A DNA stretch of 64,000 nt from NCBI GenBank assembly GCA_003388505.1, contig QQVO01000065.1, positions 1-64,000 of the forward strand. Direction: 5' to 3'. Source of the stretch: Planctomycetota bacterium. GTDB taxonomy: Bacteria; Planctomycetota; Planctomycetia; Planctomycetales; Planctomycetaceae. Shown here piece after piece: positions 36,140 through 44,899 of this stretch. How positions within the stretch are numbered: the stretch's first letter is position 1; every line of letters starts with the position of its first letter. Made by a program: the position numbers and the translations under genes. The notes under the pieces were generated by a model. That model did not search any database. It was not told the origin of the DNA and was given only the letters and a program-made list of their open reading frames with translations.

Positions 36140-36165
36140 CGGCTCGGCGGGAGCCTCGCCCTCCC
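36140..36165 (+). repeat. Short repeat family R8, copy 2
   Basis: The 26 nt match 13749-13774 with two differences. GGCTC/GAGCC and GGGAG/CTCCC hairpins overlap and are mutually exclusive. It lies between the haem protein and the DUF1501 gene in their shared operon gap. Confidence 0.55.
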
Positions 36166-36177
36166 TTAAGATTTGAA

Positions 36178-39100
36178 TCAGTGATTCGTCAGGAATTCCT
36201 GCGTATTGAGCAGAGCCCAGAGCAGGTCGTGCATTCCGTCCGGTATCGTCTCTGCTTCCTGCACGTGCTTTCGCGATCTTTGCAACTCGGCTTCTTCCGG
36301 CAATCGGCTGACGGTCCGCAGGTAGGCCTGCTTGATGAACTCGTCGATTTGACCGGCGGGATCGGTTGCCGCCTCATCAGAGACGGTCCTCTGCGCTTTC
36401 TCTGTCTCGGCCAGCCAGCCGTCGTTCCGAGTCAGCCAGTTGAGCAGTTCTTCGTCGTTGCGGACGTAGAGCGACTGCAACAGTGTCGGTTGCGATTGCC
36501 GCTCGCAATCGCAGTTCGTATTCCTGAGCGGCTTGCCGAAGATCAGCAGCGGATACTCGAGACTGCTCGCCATCACCGATCGGGGATGATGCGCGATCTT
36601 CCGCTGATTCACGTTGCCGGCCCAATTCGCCATTTGCGCATCGGAGGCCGTGGCCTGCAGAATTGCGTCGATCGTCACCTCGGCCGGCAGCCTGCGAATC
36701 TGAGCGTGCGAGAAGTTTTTCGAGTCGGTGCGATTCGTCTCGTTCGTCCGCCAGCTCAACTGGTAGGTACGGCTGCCCGTGATCGTGCGGTGCAGCCATT
36801 TGAAGTCGTAACCGTTGGCGATGAACTCGCGCGACAGCCAGTCGAGCAGCGGCCCGTTGCTGGGCGGATTGGCGAGATTCATGTCGTCCGGAGGGTCGAC
36901 GATTCCGACGCCGAAGTAGTGCGCCCACACGCGATTGACCATCGCCCGTGCGAAGTACGGATTCTCCTCGCTGAACAGCCAGGCGGCGAGCGGTTCGCGC
37001 GGATCCGCATAGTCGTTCAGATCGAACGTCGCGTCTCCAAGCAGCTTTGCGATCTGCGGGTTTTCGGCAGGCGGCTCGATGTAGATCTCGTTCCACGGAA
37101 TCGGCAGCCCCTCCGCCGCCACCCGCATGTACATCTGCCTCCGCAGCGCCGCCGTGTCGAGCTTCACCGGCACGCCGAGCTTGTGCTTGAGCTGCGTCTG
37201 GTCTTCGCGCGCTTCCGGCGAAACGCCCGCCTTGATCCGCGTAAAGAACTGAGTGAACTGTTCAAAGTCCTGCTTCGACCACTGGTCAAACGGATGCTTG
37301 TGGCATTGCGCACACTCCAGCCGAACCCCGAGAAACACATAGCCGAAGGAGAGGGCCCGGTCGGTCGGTGTCTGGTTGTTGCTCTTGAACCAGTAGTAGT
37401 GCATCGAGTTGTCGTGCGCGGTGAAGTCCTCCGGCTCCTGCCGGCGGAGGTACGTGCTGTGCCGCGCGGCATAATCGGCATACGTTTCGCCCGGCGCTCG
37501 GCTCGTGGCCAGGATCAGCCCGGCCGCAATCTCGTCCCAGCCGACGTTGTCCTCGATCCGGCGTCTGAGCCACGCCGCCCACTGGCCGGCGGCGGGGGAA
37601 TTCATATCAGTCGTCCCGAGATGCTGTGAATTGCATCCCGTCAGATCGGCCAGCTTCATCGTCCACCATTCGATGTAGGCCGGTGTCTCCAGCAGTTCGT
37701 CGATCTTGCGCGACCGTTTGTCAGGCGACTCGTCGGCGAGAAAGCTGCGGACATCCTCCGGAGTCGGCAGCGTCCCGTGGATATCGAGGCTCACACGGCG
37801 CAGGAACTCCTCGTCGGTGCATAGTTCCGATGGGACGATGCCCAGCTTCGAAAGCTTGTCAACGACCAGCTCATCCAACGGCGTCGGCGCCGGGACGTCC
37901 GGGAAGCTCTCGCCTGCCAGATCAGACACAGCCAGCATCACGGGCGTCGCGACGACGCTGTTGTCATAGTAGACGACGATATGCGTATCGCCCGGAGAAC
38001 TGCATTCAATCAGTCCGTTCCGCGTCACCGTCGCCACGTCTTCGTCGTTGGATTCGAATCGTGACAGGCAGGTCACATCCTCTCGCGTTCCGTCCGACCA
38101 GACGGCCACGCACTGCAGTTGCACGGTTTCACTCGGCCGGGCGAACACGACTTCACCCGGCGTGACGTCCACGCGGATCAGCTTGCGGGGACCGTCGACT
38201 GCCCCCTGTGCGCCACGTGCAATCCAGCGGCGCAGCATCTGGTATTCCCAGCCTCCCGCCTCGAATCGCAAGCCCCCGTCGTGATCTTCCTGCAGCGTCG
38301 GCTTCAGCAGGATCAGGCTCTGCTCCGGGTTCTCCAGGTCGACGCGCGGCTCCTCCCCGCCGGCCAGCGCTTCGATGTCGGCCTCGAAGTCGTAGCCGAA
38401 CATCGACAGCCGGAAGCCGCCCTGTCCCTGAAACGAACCGTGACACGTGCGTCCGTTGCAGCCGAGCCGTCCGAGCAGAGGGATCACGTGCCGCTGAAAG
38501 TCCGGGACCGTTTCGTCGTCGGCAATCCGCTCATTCATCGGAGCCAGGACCTCAGTTTCGCCCGGCGCTGCGGGTTCCGGTTCCGTATTGTCCGTTGCGG
38601 CGCCGGCAAGTTCCTCCCCATCCAGGAATCGCTGCCACGCATCCCGTTCTGCACCCGGCGCCGGGTTGACGCGAACCCGTGCAACGTTTGGCAGTGCCGC
38701 GACGACGTCCGATTCGCTGAGATCCGTTTCGTAGAGAAACACCAGCTCCAGCTTGGGCAGGGACGCGAGTGCGGTGAGCGACTCCAGAGAAACGTTCGTT
38801 CCCGACAGGTCGAGCGACTCCAGCGACTCCAGTTTCGACAGGTGGACCAGTCCCGCGCCGGTGATCTCCGTTCCACTCAGATCGAGATCCCGCAACGTTG
38901 CCAGCCGTCCGACTTGTTCCAGCCCCGCATCGCTCACCCGCGTGTCCGAAAGCCGCAGGGCGTCGAGATTCGTCAATCCCACCAGCGACTCCAGGCCGGC
39001 GTCGGTGATTTCGAGCCCTTCCAGCGAGAGCATCGTGAGCGCCTCGAGCCCTGCGATGCTCTTGAGCCCTTCGTCAGTCACGCCGGTGCGGTCGAGATAC

Positions 39101-39468
39101 AGCCGCTCCAGTTTCACGAGTCCTTCCAGCGAAGGCATCGCGGCGTCGGTCAGCCCCGAGTCCGACAGGAAGAACGTGTCGAGATTCGTCAGCCCGGCAA
39201 CGTGTTTGATTCCTTCGTCGGTGACGTTCGGCGTGACGACCGCCAGGTAATCGAGCTGCGCGAAGGCCGCGACGTGAGCCACGTGCTCATCGGTCACGAC
39301 CGGTTTGCTGAAGCGGACGAACCGTACCGTCCCGTCGCGATTCTTCTGAATGTTGGACGCAATCCCCTGGATCGCCTCGATCGCGGCCTGCTGCTCAGGC
39401 GGTGTTTCGGCCCGTCCGGTCGAAACGATCGACAAGGAAAGGAGGGCCAATTGCAGCGTCTTGCACAT
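36178..39468 (-). CDS. LRR-containing DUF1549/DUF1553 c-type haem protein (PSCyt/PSD1)
   Basis: A 1096-residue exported protein. A signal peptide (residues 1-20) is followed by about nine leucine-rich repeats at residues about 50-265 (LTNLDTFFLSDSGLTDAAM style). A cytochrome-like segment has CNGRTCHG near residue 336 (CX4CH, as often seen in this family). A bacterial Ig-like stretch lies near residues 430-520, DUF1549 at about 545-760 with a canonical CXXCH (CAQCH) near residue 717, and DUF1553 to the end. It pairs with the downstream DUF1501 gene. The LRR front is an extra module on a common planctomycete scaffold. Substrate and function are unknown. Repeat R5 copy C lies upstream. Confidence 0.88.
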   Translation of the reverse strand: MCKTLQLALLSLSIVSTGRAETPPEQQAAIEAIQGIASNIQKNRDGTVRFVRFSKPVVTDEHVAHVAAFAQLDYLAVVTPNVTDEGIKHVAGLTNLDTFFLSDSGLTDAAMPSLEGLVKLERLYLDRTGVTDEGLKSIAGLEALTMLSLEGLEITDAGLESLVGLTNLDALRLSDTRVSDAGLEQVGRLATLRDLDLSGTEITGAGLVHLSKLESLESLDLSGTNVSLESLTALASLPKLELVFLYETDLSESDVVAALPNVARVRVNPAPGAERDAWQRFLDGEELAGAATDNTEPEPAAPGETEVLAPMNERIADDETVPDFQRHVIPLLGRLGCNGRTCHGSFQGQGGFRLSMFGYDFEADIEALAGGEEPRVDLENPEQSLILLKPTLQEDHDGGLRFEAGGWEYQMLRRWIARGAQGAVDGPRKLIRVDVTPGEVVFARPSETVQLQCVAVWSDGTREDVTCLSRFESNDEDVATVTRNGLIECSSPGDTHIVVYYDNSVVATPVMLAVSDLAGESFPDVPAPTPLDELVVDKLSKLGIVPSELCTDEEFLRRVSLDIHGTLPTPEDVRSFLADESPDKRSRKIDELLETPAYIEWWTMKLADLTGCNSQHLGTTDMNSPAAGQWAAWLRRRIEDNVGWDEIAAGLILATSRAPGETYADYAARHSTYLRRQEPEDFTAHDNSMHYYWFKSNNQTPTDRALSFGYVFLGVRLECAQCHKHPFDQWSKQDFEQFTQFFTRIKAGVSPEAREDQTQLKHKLGVPVKLDTAALRRQMYMRVAAEGLPIPWNEIYIEPPAENPQIAKLLGDATFDLNDYADPREPLAAWLFSEENPYFARAMVNRVWAHYFGVGIVDPPDDMNLANPPSNGPLLDWLSREFIANGYDFKWLHRTITGSRTYQLSWRTNETNRTDSKNFSHAQIRRLPAEVTIDAILQATASDAQMANWAGNVNQRKIAHHPRSVMASSLEYPLLIFGKPLRNTNCDCERQSQPTLLQSLYVRNDEELLNWLTRNDGWLAETEKAQRTVSDEAATDPAGQIDEFIKQAYLRTVSRLPEEAELQRSRKHVQEAETIPDGMHDLLWALLNTQEFLTNH

Positions 39469-39540
39469 GGATTCAAACCCGTTCGCGTTCTACATTCGCG
39501 CGCATTTCCAGCGACTGCCCTCCGGATTCTTGATTCATTA

Positions 39541-39664
39541 GGTTACTTTCTTCCTGGAAGTTGTTGCACTTGGGTCAAGTTTCTTTCCAGGCGAGCGGCG
39601 AGGCGTAAGCCCGCCGATTCGTCCTCCGGAAGGCTCGCACTGTCCGAGGCCCTGCCTCATTAGA
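39541..39664 (-). repeat. Gene-upstream repeat family R5, copy C
   Basis: Read on the minus strand, the element starts CTAATGAGGCAGGGCCTCGG and ends in TTGACCCAA, GCAACAACTTCCAGG and GTAACC, matching copy A part by part. It ends about 70 nt before the start of the haem protein at 39468 and has the same orientation as that gene. The rest of the 432-nt divergent gap (39665-39900) shows no further feature I can name. Confidence 0.75.
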
Positions 39665-39900
39665 TCAAACTTTACTTGCGCGTTCCAGACCCTGTCGCGT
39701 GCGTGGGGATCGGCGCGGCTTCGGCCGGGGGAATGCGGCGCAGCTTGTTGCAGCCCTTGCATGGCGGTACTCTCAGCGAAGTTTCGGCTCGCTACGGCGA
39801 AGCGACAGTCACGCCATGCGGCCCTGAGGCGCCGGTGCGACCCGATTGGGCGACAGCCCGGATTTCATATTTCGTCCGCGACCGCTGATTGGAGCGTGGC

Positions 39901-40617
39901 ATGAGTCACTCCGAAGACAATTCGACGAAAATCCTCATCATCATCCTGGCCGTGCTGGGCGGCGGAATGTTCGTCTGCTGCGGCGTCGGCGTGGGCGCTT
40001 TTTTCTGGATGCGATCGGCCTTCGAAGACCTGAGTGACTTCGTCGATGACGGAATGGCCGATTTCGACCAGCAGGTCCAGACTGACATCGAAGACAATCC
40101 GGTCATTGTCGAGCACATCGGCCGCATTACGCACTTCGAGAGCGATTTCGACCTCTCCATCGAAGAAGACTACGACGAGGTGTGGGTCTTCGATGTCTCA
40201 GGGGATCGAGGTTCGGGAACGCTCCGCGCCGAGTGCATCACGGTGGACGAATGGACCGAATCGGTGCCGAGAGCCGAACTCACACTCGACAACGGAGAGG
40301 TCTTTCAACTCTTCCCGGACAATCCGCTTCCGGCCGAGAACCAGCGGGACATCGGGGTCCGAGCCGCCCTTGAAGATCATCCGGTCATCCTCGAACACAT
40401 CGGCGAGATCACGCGGCTCGAAAGCGACTACGACTTATGGCTGGAGGAGCCCGGATATGACGTCTGGCCGTTTCACGTCGAGGGGGAGAAAGGCAGCGGC
40501 CTGCTCCGCGCGGAGTGCGTGACCGAAGATCACTTCATCTACGAAGTCCCTAGCGCCGTCCTCAAGCTCGAATCCGGCGAGACCATTCAACTCTTCCCGG
40601 ATAACCCGCTGGAATAA
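39901..40617 (+). CDS. Membrane protein with two tandem Coa1-like domains
   Basis: A 238-residue protein with one N-terminal helix (residues about 10-37). The extracytoplasmic part is an internal duplication. Residues 62-143 and 156-238 align closely, sharing EDxPVIxEHIG, an acidic DxDLxxEE stretch, the GSGxLRAEC block and the ending LFPDNPL. The pattern resembles cytochrome oxidase assembly factor Coa1/Tim21-like domains, which normally occur once per chain. ATG 39901 is chosen after GGAGCG. Its neighbourhood includes respiratory and haem genes some 4 kb away, but it is not in an operon with them. Confidence 0.65.
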   Translation: MSHSEDNSTKILIIILAVLGGGMFVCCGVGVGAFFWMRSAFEDLSDFVDDGMADFDQQVQTDIEDNPVIVEHIGRITHFESDFDLSIEEDYDEVWVFDVSGDRGSGTLRAECITVDEWTESVPRAELTLDNGEVFQLFPDNPLPAENQRDIGVRAALEDHPVILEHIGEITRLESDYDLWLEEPGYDVWPFHVEGEKGSGLLRAECVTEDHFIYEVPSAVLKLESGETIQLFPDNPLE

Positions 40618-40675
40618 TCCGCAAGCGACAGCAAGCACCGCGCGCCCCGGCGGACCGCATAATGCGACCCGAGAC

Positions 40676-41692
40676 ATGAACGACTCAACACGACCCTCCG
40701 CGCGAATCATTCGCAACGGCGTCACGCGCCGCGATCTGTTGAAGCAGGTCGCCCTCGGCACAGCGAGCGCGGGACTGATGCCATCGACTTTGTCATCGCT
40801 TCACGCAGCAACGGACTCCACCACTCCGATCATCGACACCCACATGCACGTCTGGGCCGACGATCCGCAGCGGTATCCATTCGATCATCCCTACATCGAC
40901 GATTTCGCCGGCGCGCCGCACGAAGCGACCGTCGAGATGCTGGTCGACGACATGGACCGGAACGACTGCACCCATGCCGTGCTGGTGCAGGTCATCTACC
41001 ACGGCTGGGACAACAGCTACGTTGCCGATTGCGTCCAGCGCTTTCCCGACCGGATGCAGGCGCACGGACTGATTGACCCCACCGATCCCCAGGTCGCCGA
41101 CAAACTCGCCTACTGGATGGAAGAGCGCGGACTCAGCGGAATGCGGTTCAGTCCGATCTACTATCAGGACGGCCGGCACGGCGGCGACGCCTGGCTCGAC
41201 GCCGACCACACGCACAAACTCTGGCGGCGGGCGGAGACGCTGGGCGCAGTCTTCAACTTCTTCATCGCCGCGCCGCAACTGCCGAAATTGGAGACGATGG
41301 TCAGGGCGCACCCTGACGTGCGTGTCATCGTGGATCATTTCAGCCAGATCGATCTCGGCGCGGACGATCCCGAACCCGACTTCCAGCGACTCCTCAAGAT
41401 GGCCGACTACCCCAATGTCTGGGTCAAGGTCTCGGAGTTGAGTTCCGTGTCGGCCTCCGGCGAGTATCCTTTCCCCGATGCCTATCCGTACGTGAAACGG
41501 GTCTATGAGGCGTTCGGTCCGGATCGGTTGCTGTTCGGCACCGGTTATCCCGGTGCAGCCCGCGCCGCCTACGACCGGCCGACGCTCGCGCAGGAGATCG
41601 CTTTGCTGCACGACCTGATTCCGTTCTTCAGCGACGAAGACCGGCAGAAGATTCTCGGCCGCAACGCCGCCGAATTGTGGGGCTTCGTCTAA
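40676..41692 (+). CDS. Tat-exported amidohydrolase-2 family protein
   Basis: A 338-residue metal-dependent hydrolase. Twin-arginine signal at residues about 17-45 (VTRRDLLKQVALGTASAG). The catalytic fold has an intact HxH (IIDTHMHVW), a GLSGMRFSPIYY block, VIVDHFSQ with the third His, and LLFGTGYPGA where Asp is more usual. The family covers lactonases and decarboxylases such as 4-sulfomuconolactone or gamma-resorcylate enzymes. The substrate is unknown. The export signal is unusual for this fold but common in planctomycetes. Compare with the cytoplasmic 13810-14706 homologue, whose HxH is broken. Confidence 0.8.
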   Translation: MNDSTRPSARIIRNGVTRRDLLKQVALGTASAGLMPSTLSSLHAATDSTTPIIDTHMHVWADDPQRYPFDHPYIDDFAGAPHEATVEMLVDDMDRNDCTHAVLVQVIYHGWDNSYVADCVQRFPDRMQAHGLIDPTDPQVADKLAYWMEERGLSGMRFSPIYYQDGRHGGDAWLDADHTHKLWRRAETLGAVFNFFIAAPQLPKLETMVRAHPDVRVIVDHFSQIDLGADDPEPDFQRLLKMADYPNVWVKVSELSSVSASGEYPFPDAYPYVKRVYEAFGPDRLLFGTGYPGAARAAYDRPTLAQEIALLHDLIPFFSDEDRQKILGRNAAELWGFV

Positions 41693-41733
41693 CCGCGGAG
41701 GCGCACCGCGTCGCAGGACAGGCAGATTGAAGC

Positions 41734-41785
41734 CGACTTGTGTGTCAACGACAGGTTTTCAACCCTGTCAGTTACACACAAGTCG
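41734..41785. other. Long imperfect hairpin after the amidohydrolase gene
   Basis: CGACTTGTGTGT (41734-41745) pairs with ACACACAAGTCG (41774-41785). Inside, AAC/GTT and GACAGG/CCTGTC continue the stem across one mismatch, giving about 21 bp around a 7-nt loop. There is no T-run. It may be a transcript-end stabiliser or a non-autonomous mobile repeat. R2 copy 2 follows 36 nt later. Confidence 0.6.
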
Positions 41786-41820
41786 ACCGGGGCCCGGCCC
41801 CAAGCGATTCTCGAACAGGA

Positions 41821-42018
41821 CACAGATTTTCGCCGATTCGGCGGATCGGCACGGATTTCGCGAGGAATCCCTTCAAGAGGCGGCAGGGTCGAGATCGCAT
41901 CGATTCAGGCGTGAATACTCTGCACTGCACCGAAAGCAATCAGCGAAAATCGGTCCCATCCGTGGTCATCCGCGTTCCATTCGAATCTTTCGAAGAGTCA
42001 CTCAATCGGGGATCGAGA
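41821..42018 (+). repeat. Dispersed repeat family R2, copy 2
   Basis: This copy has the same orientation as copy 1 (189-375). It includes the 48-nt identical core at 41941-41988, a diverged first half, and matching sequence past the core (TCACxCAATCGGGGATCGAGA). It fills the gap between the amidohydrolase and ribF. The rest of the gap shows nothing I recognise. Confidence 0.8.
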
Positions 42019-42126
42019 ATAGTGGGACTTTGAACTGCAGGCCTGACCGGCTCCGCCTCTTCGTTCCCCGCGCCGGGAAAGCGCGCGACACCGGTTGCAG
42101 CCGGTCGCACCACTCCCTATACCCGG

Positions 42127-43101
42127 TTGGCACTTACGCATCGCGTGCGCGGATTGTACCCGTCGATGGACAGGCAGACCGGATTTCAGAATCGCGAGGC
42201 CTATCGCGGGGGGTTGCTGTCGATCGGCAACTTCGACGGCGTGCACCGCGGTCACCAGCGGATCATTTCCACGCTCACCGCCGCGGCGCGAGAGCGCGGC
42301 CGCCCCGCCGTCGTCATGACGTTCGAACCCCATCCGATTCGCGTCCTCGCCCCCGACCGGGCCCCCCCGCAACTCTCGACGCTCGATCGCAAGGCGGAAC
42401 TGCTGGAGCAACTCGGCGTCGATTGCCTGATCGCGATGCCGACCGACCGGGCGCTGCTCGACCTCTCGCCCGAGGAGTTCTTTTCGCAGGTCGTCCGCGG
42501 CGAAATCGACGCCTCCGGCATGGTGGAAGGGGAAAACTTCTGTTTCGGCCGCGATCGAGCGGGCACGGTCGAAACGCTGGACCGTCTCTGCCGGGAGTCC
42601 GGAATTTCGCTGACAGTCGTGAACCATGTTTCGCTGGGGGATTTGACGGTCTCATCAAGCGCCGTTCGCAAAGCAATTTCGGAAGGTCGCGTTGCGGAGG
42701 CCGTCGCGATGCTGGGGCATCCCTATCGGGTGCGCGGCCGCGTGGAACCCGGCGCCGCCCGAGGAGGCGCGATCGGGTTTCCGACTGCGAACCTCAGCGG
42801 CGTCGAAACGCTGCTGCCCGCCGACGGGGTCTATGCAGGCGTCGCGGAGGTCGACGGCGTCCGTTATGCGGCAGCGGTCCACCTCGGCGCTAATCCCACG
42901 TTCGGTGAAACGAAACGCAAGCTCGAAGTGCATTTGATCGACTATTCCGGCGGCCCGCTTTATGATCGGGAGCTTGCGGTCGATCTGATCGACCGCGTGC
43001 GGGGTACGCTCGACTTCGGGGACGCCGCAGCGCTGCAGACACAATTGCGGGCCGATATCGCTCGCGTCGCCGGGATCGTCGGCGAAGGGGAGCCGGAATG
43101 A
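42127..43101 (+). CDS. ribF: Bifunctional riboflavin kinase/FAD synthetase
   Basis: Up to 324 residues from TTG 42127, or 311 from ATG 42166; the latter may be the true start. The N-terminal FMN adenylyltransferase domain carries GNFDGVHRGHQ (the HxGH-like nucleotidyl motif) and VMTFEPHPIRVL. SSSAVRKAISEGRV is the later nucleotide motif. The C-terminal riboflavin kinase domain has GxxxxRGGAIGFPTANL, then GVYAG, GANPTFGE and the closing EVHLIDYSG. It converts riboflavin to FMN and FAD in the cytoplasm. The stop overlaps the next start by 4 nt (ATGA). Confidence 0.9.
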   Translation: MALTHRVRGLYPSMDRQTGFQNREAYRGGLLSIGNFDGVHRGHQRIISTLTAAARERGRPAVVMTFEPHPIRVLAPDRAPPQLSTLDRKAELLEQLGVDCLIAMPTDRALLDLSPEEFFSQVVRGEIDASGMVEGENFCFGRDRAGTVETLDRLCRESGISLTVVNHVSLGDLTVSSSAVRKAISEGRVAEAVAMLGHPYRVRGRVEPGAARGGAIGFPTANLSGVETLLPADGVYAGVAEVDGVRYAAAVHLGANPTFGETKRKLEVHLIDYSGGPLYDRELAVDLIDRVRGTLDFGDAAALQTQLRADIARVAGIVGEGEPE

Positions 43102-44096
43102 GCATCGACTGGCAGCCGATCCGCGAGATCTTCGAACCCGCCCAGCGGTTTGTGATCTCCAGTCACGTCCGGCCCGACGCAGACGCCATCGGTTCCGAAC
43201 TCGGACTGCTCAGCGTACTGGAGTCGCTCGGCAAGCAGGTGAGGATCGTCAATCCATCCGCGACGCCTCGCCATCTCGCGTTCCTCGACCCGCAGGGGAT
43301 CGTGCGCAAGCTGGGCGAGGGAGTCTCGATCGAAGAAGCGCTCCAGGCGGACGTCCACGTCGTCGTCGACACCGGCGCATGGCAACAGTTGCCCGACGTT
43401 CGGAAAGTCCTCGAACAGACGCAGGCCGCGAAAGTCGTGATTGACCATCACGTCAGCGGCGACGACCTGGGAGCGACTGTTTTCAAGGACGTCTCCGCCG
43501 CGGCCACCGGCGTCCTCATTACCGAACTCGCCGAGTTTCTGAACGTCCCGCTCAGCAAGTCGGCGGCGGAGTGGTTGTACTGCGCGATCGCGACCGACAC
43601 CGGTTGGTTCCGATTCCCCAACACCGAAGCCCGCACGATGCACACCGCGGCGCGGCTGATTGACGCTGGTGCGCAGCCCAACATACTATACAGAGAACTG
43701 CACGAGCGATCCTCACCGGCCCGGCTCAAGTTGCACGCGGTCGTGCTGGATCGCGTCCAATTCGACTTTGACGGCCGGTTGGGGCACACCTTCGTCCTGC
43801 TCAAGGACTTCGAGCAGACCGGCGCCCATCCAACCGATACGGAAGACCTCGTCAACGATGCGATGGCCGTCGACGGCGTCGAATGCGCGTTTATTCTCGT
43901 GGAACAACGATCCGGAAACATAAAAGCGAGCCTTCGCAGCCGGGGACTGGTGAATGTCGCCGAGATCGCCGAATCGTTCGGCGGCGGCGGCCACCGTCAG
44001 GCTGCGGGAGCCACGATCCCCCGCCCCTTCGAGAGCGTGCAGACCGCCGTGCTCGAAGCCTTCAAGACTGCGTTGGACGCCGCCCAGTCCCCCTGA
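43098..44096 (+). CDS. DHH/DHHA1 phosphoesterase (NrnA-like)
   Basis: A 332-residue cytoplasmic manganese-type phosphoesterase of the RecJ/NrnA superfamily. Metal residues are visible: His23, Asp27 and Asp29 in SSHVRPDADAIGS, an Asp in VVVDTG, and the DHH motif in VIDHHVSG. The C-terminal DHHA1 domain has the GGGGHRQAAGA substrate motif. NrnA-type enzymes degrade oligoribonucleotides and convert pAp to AMP. The start overlaps ribF by 4 nt, indicating translational coupling. The ribF-nrnA adjacency is frequent in bacteria (often with rbfA and truB, absent here). Confidence 0.88.
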   Translation: MSIDWQPIREIFEPAQRFVISSHVRPDADAIGSELGLLSVLESLGKQVRIVNPSATPRHLAFLDPQGIVRKLGEGVSIEEALQADVHVVVDTGAWQQLPDVRKVLEQTQAAKVVIDHHVSGDDLGATVFKDVSAAATGVLITELAEFLNVPLSKSAAEWLYCAIATDTGWFRFPNTEARTMHTAARLIDAGAQPNILYRELHERSSPARLKLHAVVLDRVQFDFDGRLGHTFVLLKDFEQTGAHPTDTEDLVNDAMAVDGVECAFILVEQRSGNIKASLRSRGLVNVAEIAESFGGGGHRQAAGATIPRPFESVQTAVLEAFKTALDAAQSP

Positions 44097-44311
44097 GCGG
44101 CCCCGGCGTCCTGCCCCACTGCGACCCACCTGAGCCCTTGAACCCGCTCCCCAAAAAAGAACGACGGGAAAGTACCGAAGTCTTAGTGGTCCATCTCGAA
44201 GAACGTCGCCTGGTTTGACATGTGCTGTTTAGCCGCGACCCGCAGGAAAGCGCTCCACGTCTGCAGCGCCCCGCCGCGCAAGAATATGCCGGAGATACGA
44301 GGAGAGAGTCA

Positions 44312-44899
44312 ATGATCGAAAAACCTCATGCTCCCGACGAGCAGGAAATCAGTGAGCTTCCCCGGCGGTCGTTCGTCGCGCGTGGTCTCGCATTCGTCAT
44401 TGGCGGCATCATTACGCTCTGCCCGATTGCCGTGTCGGTCATCTACTTCCTCGACCCGATCCAGCGCAAGAAGAAAGCCGTCGGAATGACGGGCGACGCC
44501 GTCGACCCCGAGGGGTTTGTCCGCGTCGCGCCGAAAGAGGCCCTGGCGGACGACGGGACGCCCCGGTCGTTCAAAGTCATCGCCGACCTGCAGGACTACT
44601 GGAACAAGTTCCCCAATGCGGAGATCGGCTCGGTCTACATGCGGCTGGACGGCAACGGCGAGGTCCAGTGCTTCAACGCCCGCTGCCCCCACCTCGGCTG
44701 CACCGTCAAATACAACAGCAACGACGCCAACTACGCCTGTCCCTGCCACGACAGCGCGTTCAGCCTCGATGGCGAGAGGACCAATGAGATTCCGCCGCGC
44801 GGCATGGATTCGCTGGAGACGCGCGTGGACGAGGACGGCATGATCTGGGTGAAGTACCTCAAGTTCCGCGCCGGGATTGAGGAAAAGAAGCCGGTCTGA
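44312..44899 (+). CDS. Rieske 2Fe-2S protein of a cytochrome bc complex
   Basis: A 195-residue protein. One N-terminal helix (about 21-47, with Tat-like PRRSFVARGL before it) anchors a periplasmic Rieske domain. Cluster ligands are Cys125 and His127 (CPHLGC) plus Cys143 and His146 (CPCHDSAF), and Cys130 and Cys145 can form the stabilising disulfide of high-potential centres. It transfers electrons from quinol to the cytochrome c part of the complex. GAGGAGAGAG before ATG 44312 supports the start. The cytochrome b/c fusion follows 188 nt later, with repeat R5 copy B in between starting at its stop codon. Confidence 0.9.
   Translation: MIEKPHAPDEQEISELPRRSFVARGLAFVIGGIITLCPIAVSVIYFLDPIQRKKKAVGMTGDAVDPEGFVRVAPKEALADDGTPRSFKVIADLQDYWNKFPNAEIGSVYMRLDGNGEVQCFNARCPHLGCTVKYNSNDANYACPCHDSAFSLDGERTNEIPPRGMDSLETRVDEDGMIWVKYLKFRAGIEEKKPV

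Noticed and set aside
41821-42018. R2 element as part of the ribF gene
   Set aside because: It is a non-coding repeat shared with 189-375. ribF homology begins only after about 42190.
44216-44221. TTGACA before the Rieske gene as a promoter
   Set aside because: A consensus -35 but no acceptable -10 at 16-18 nt spacing.
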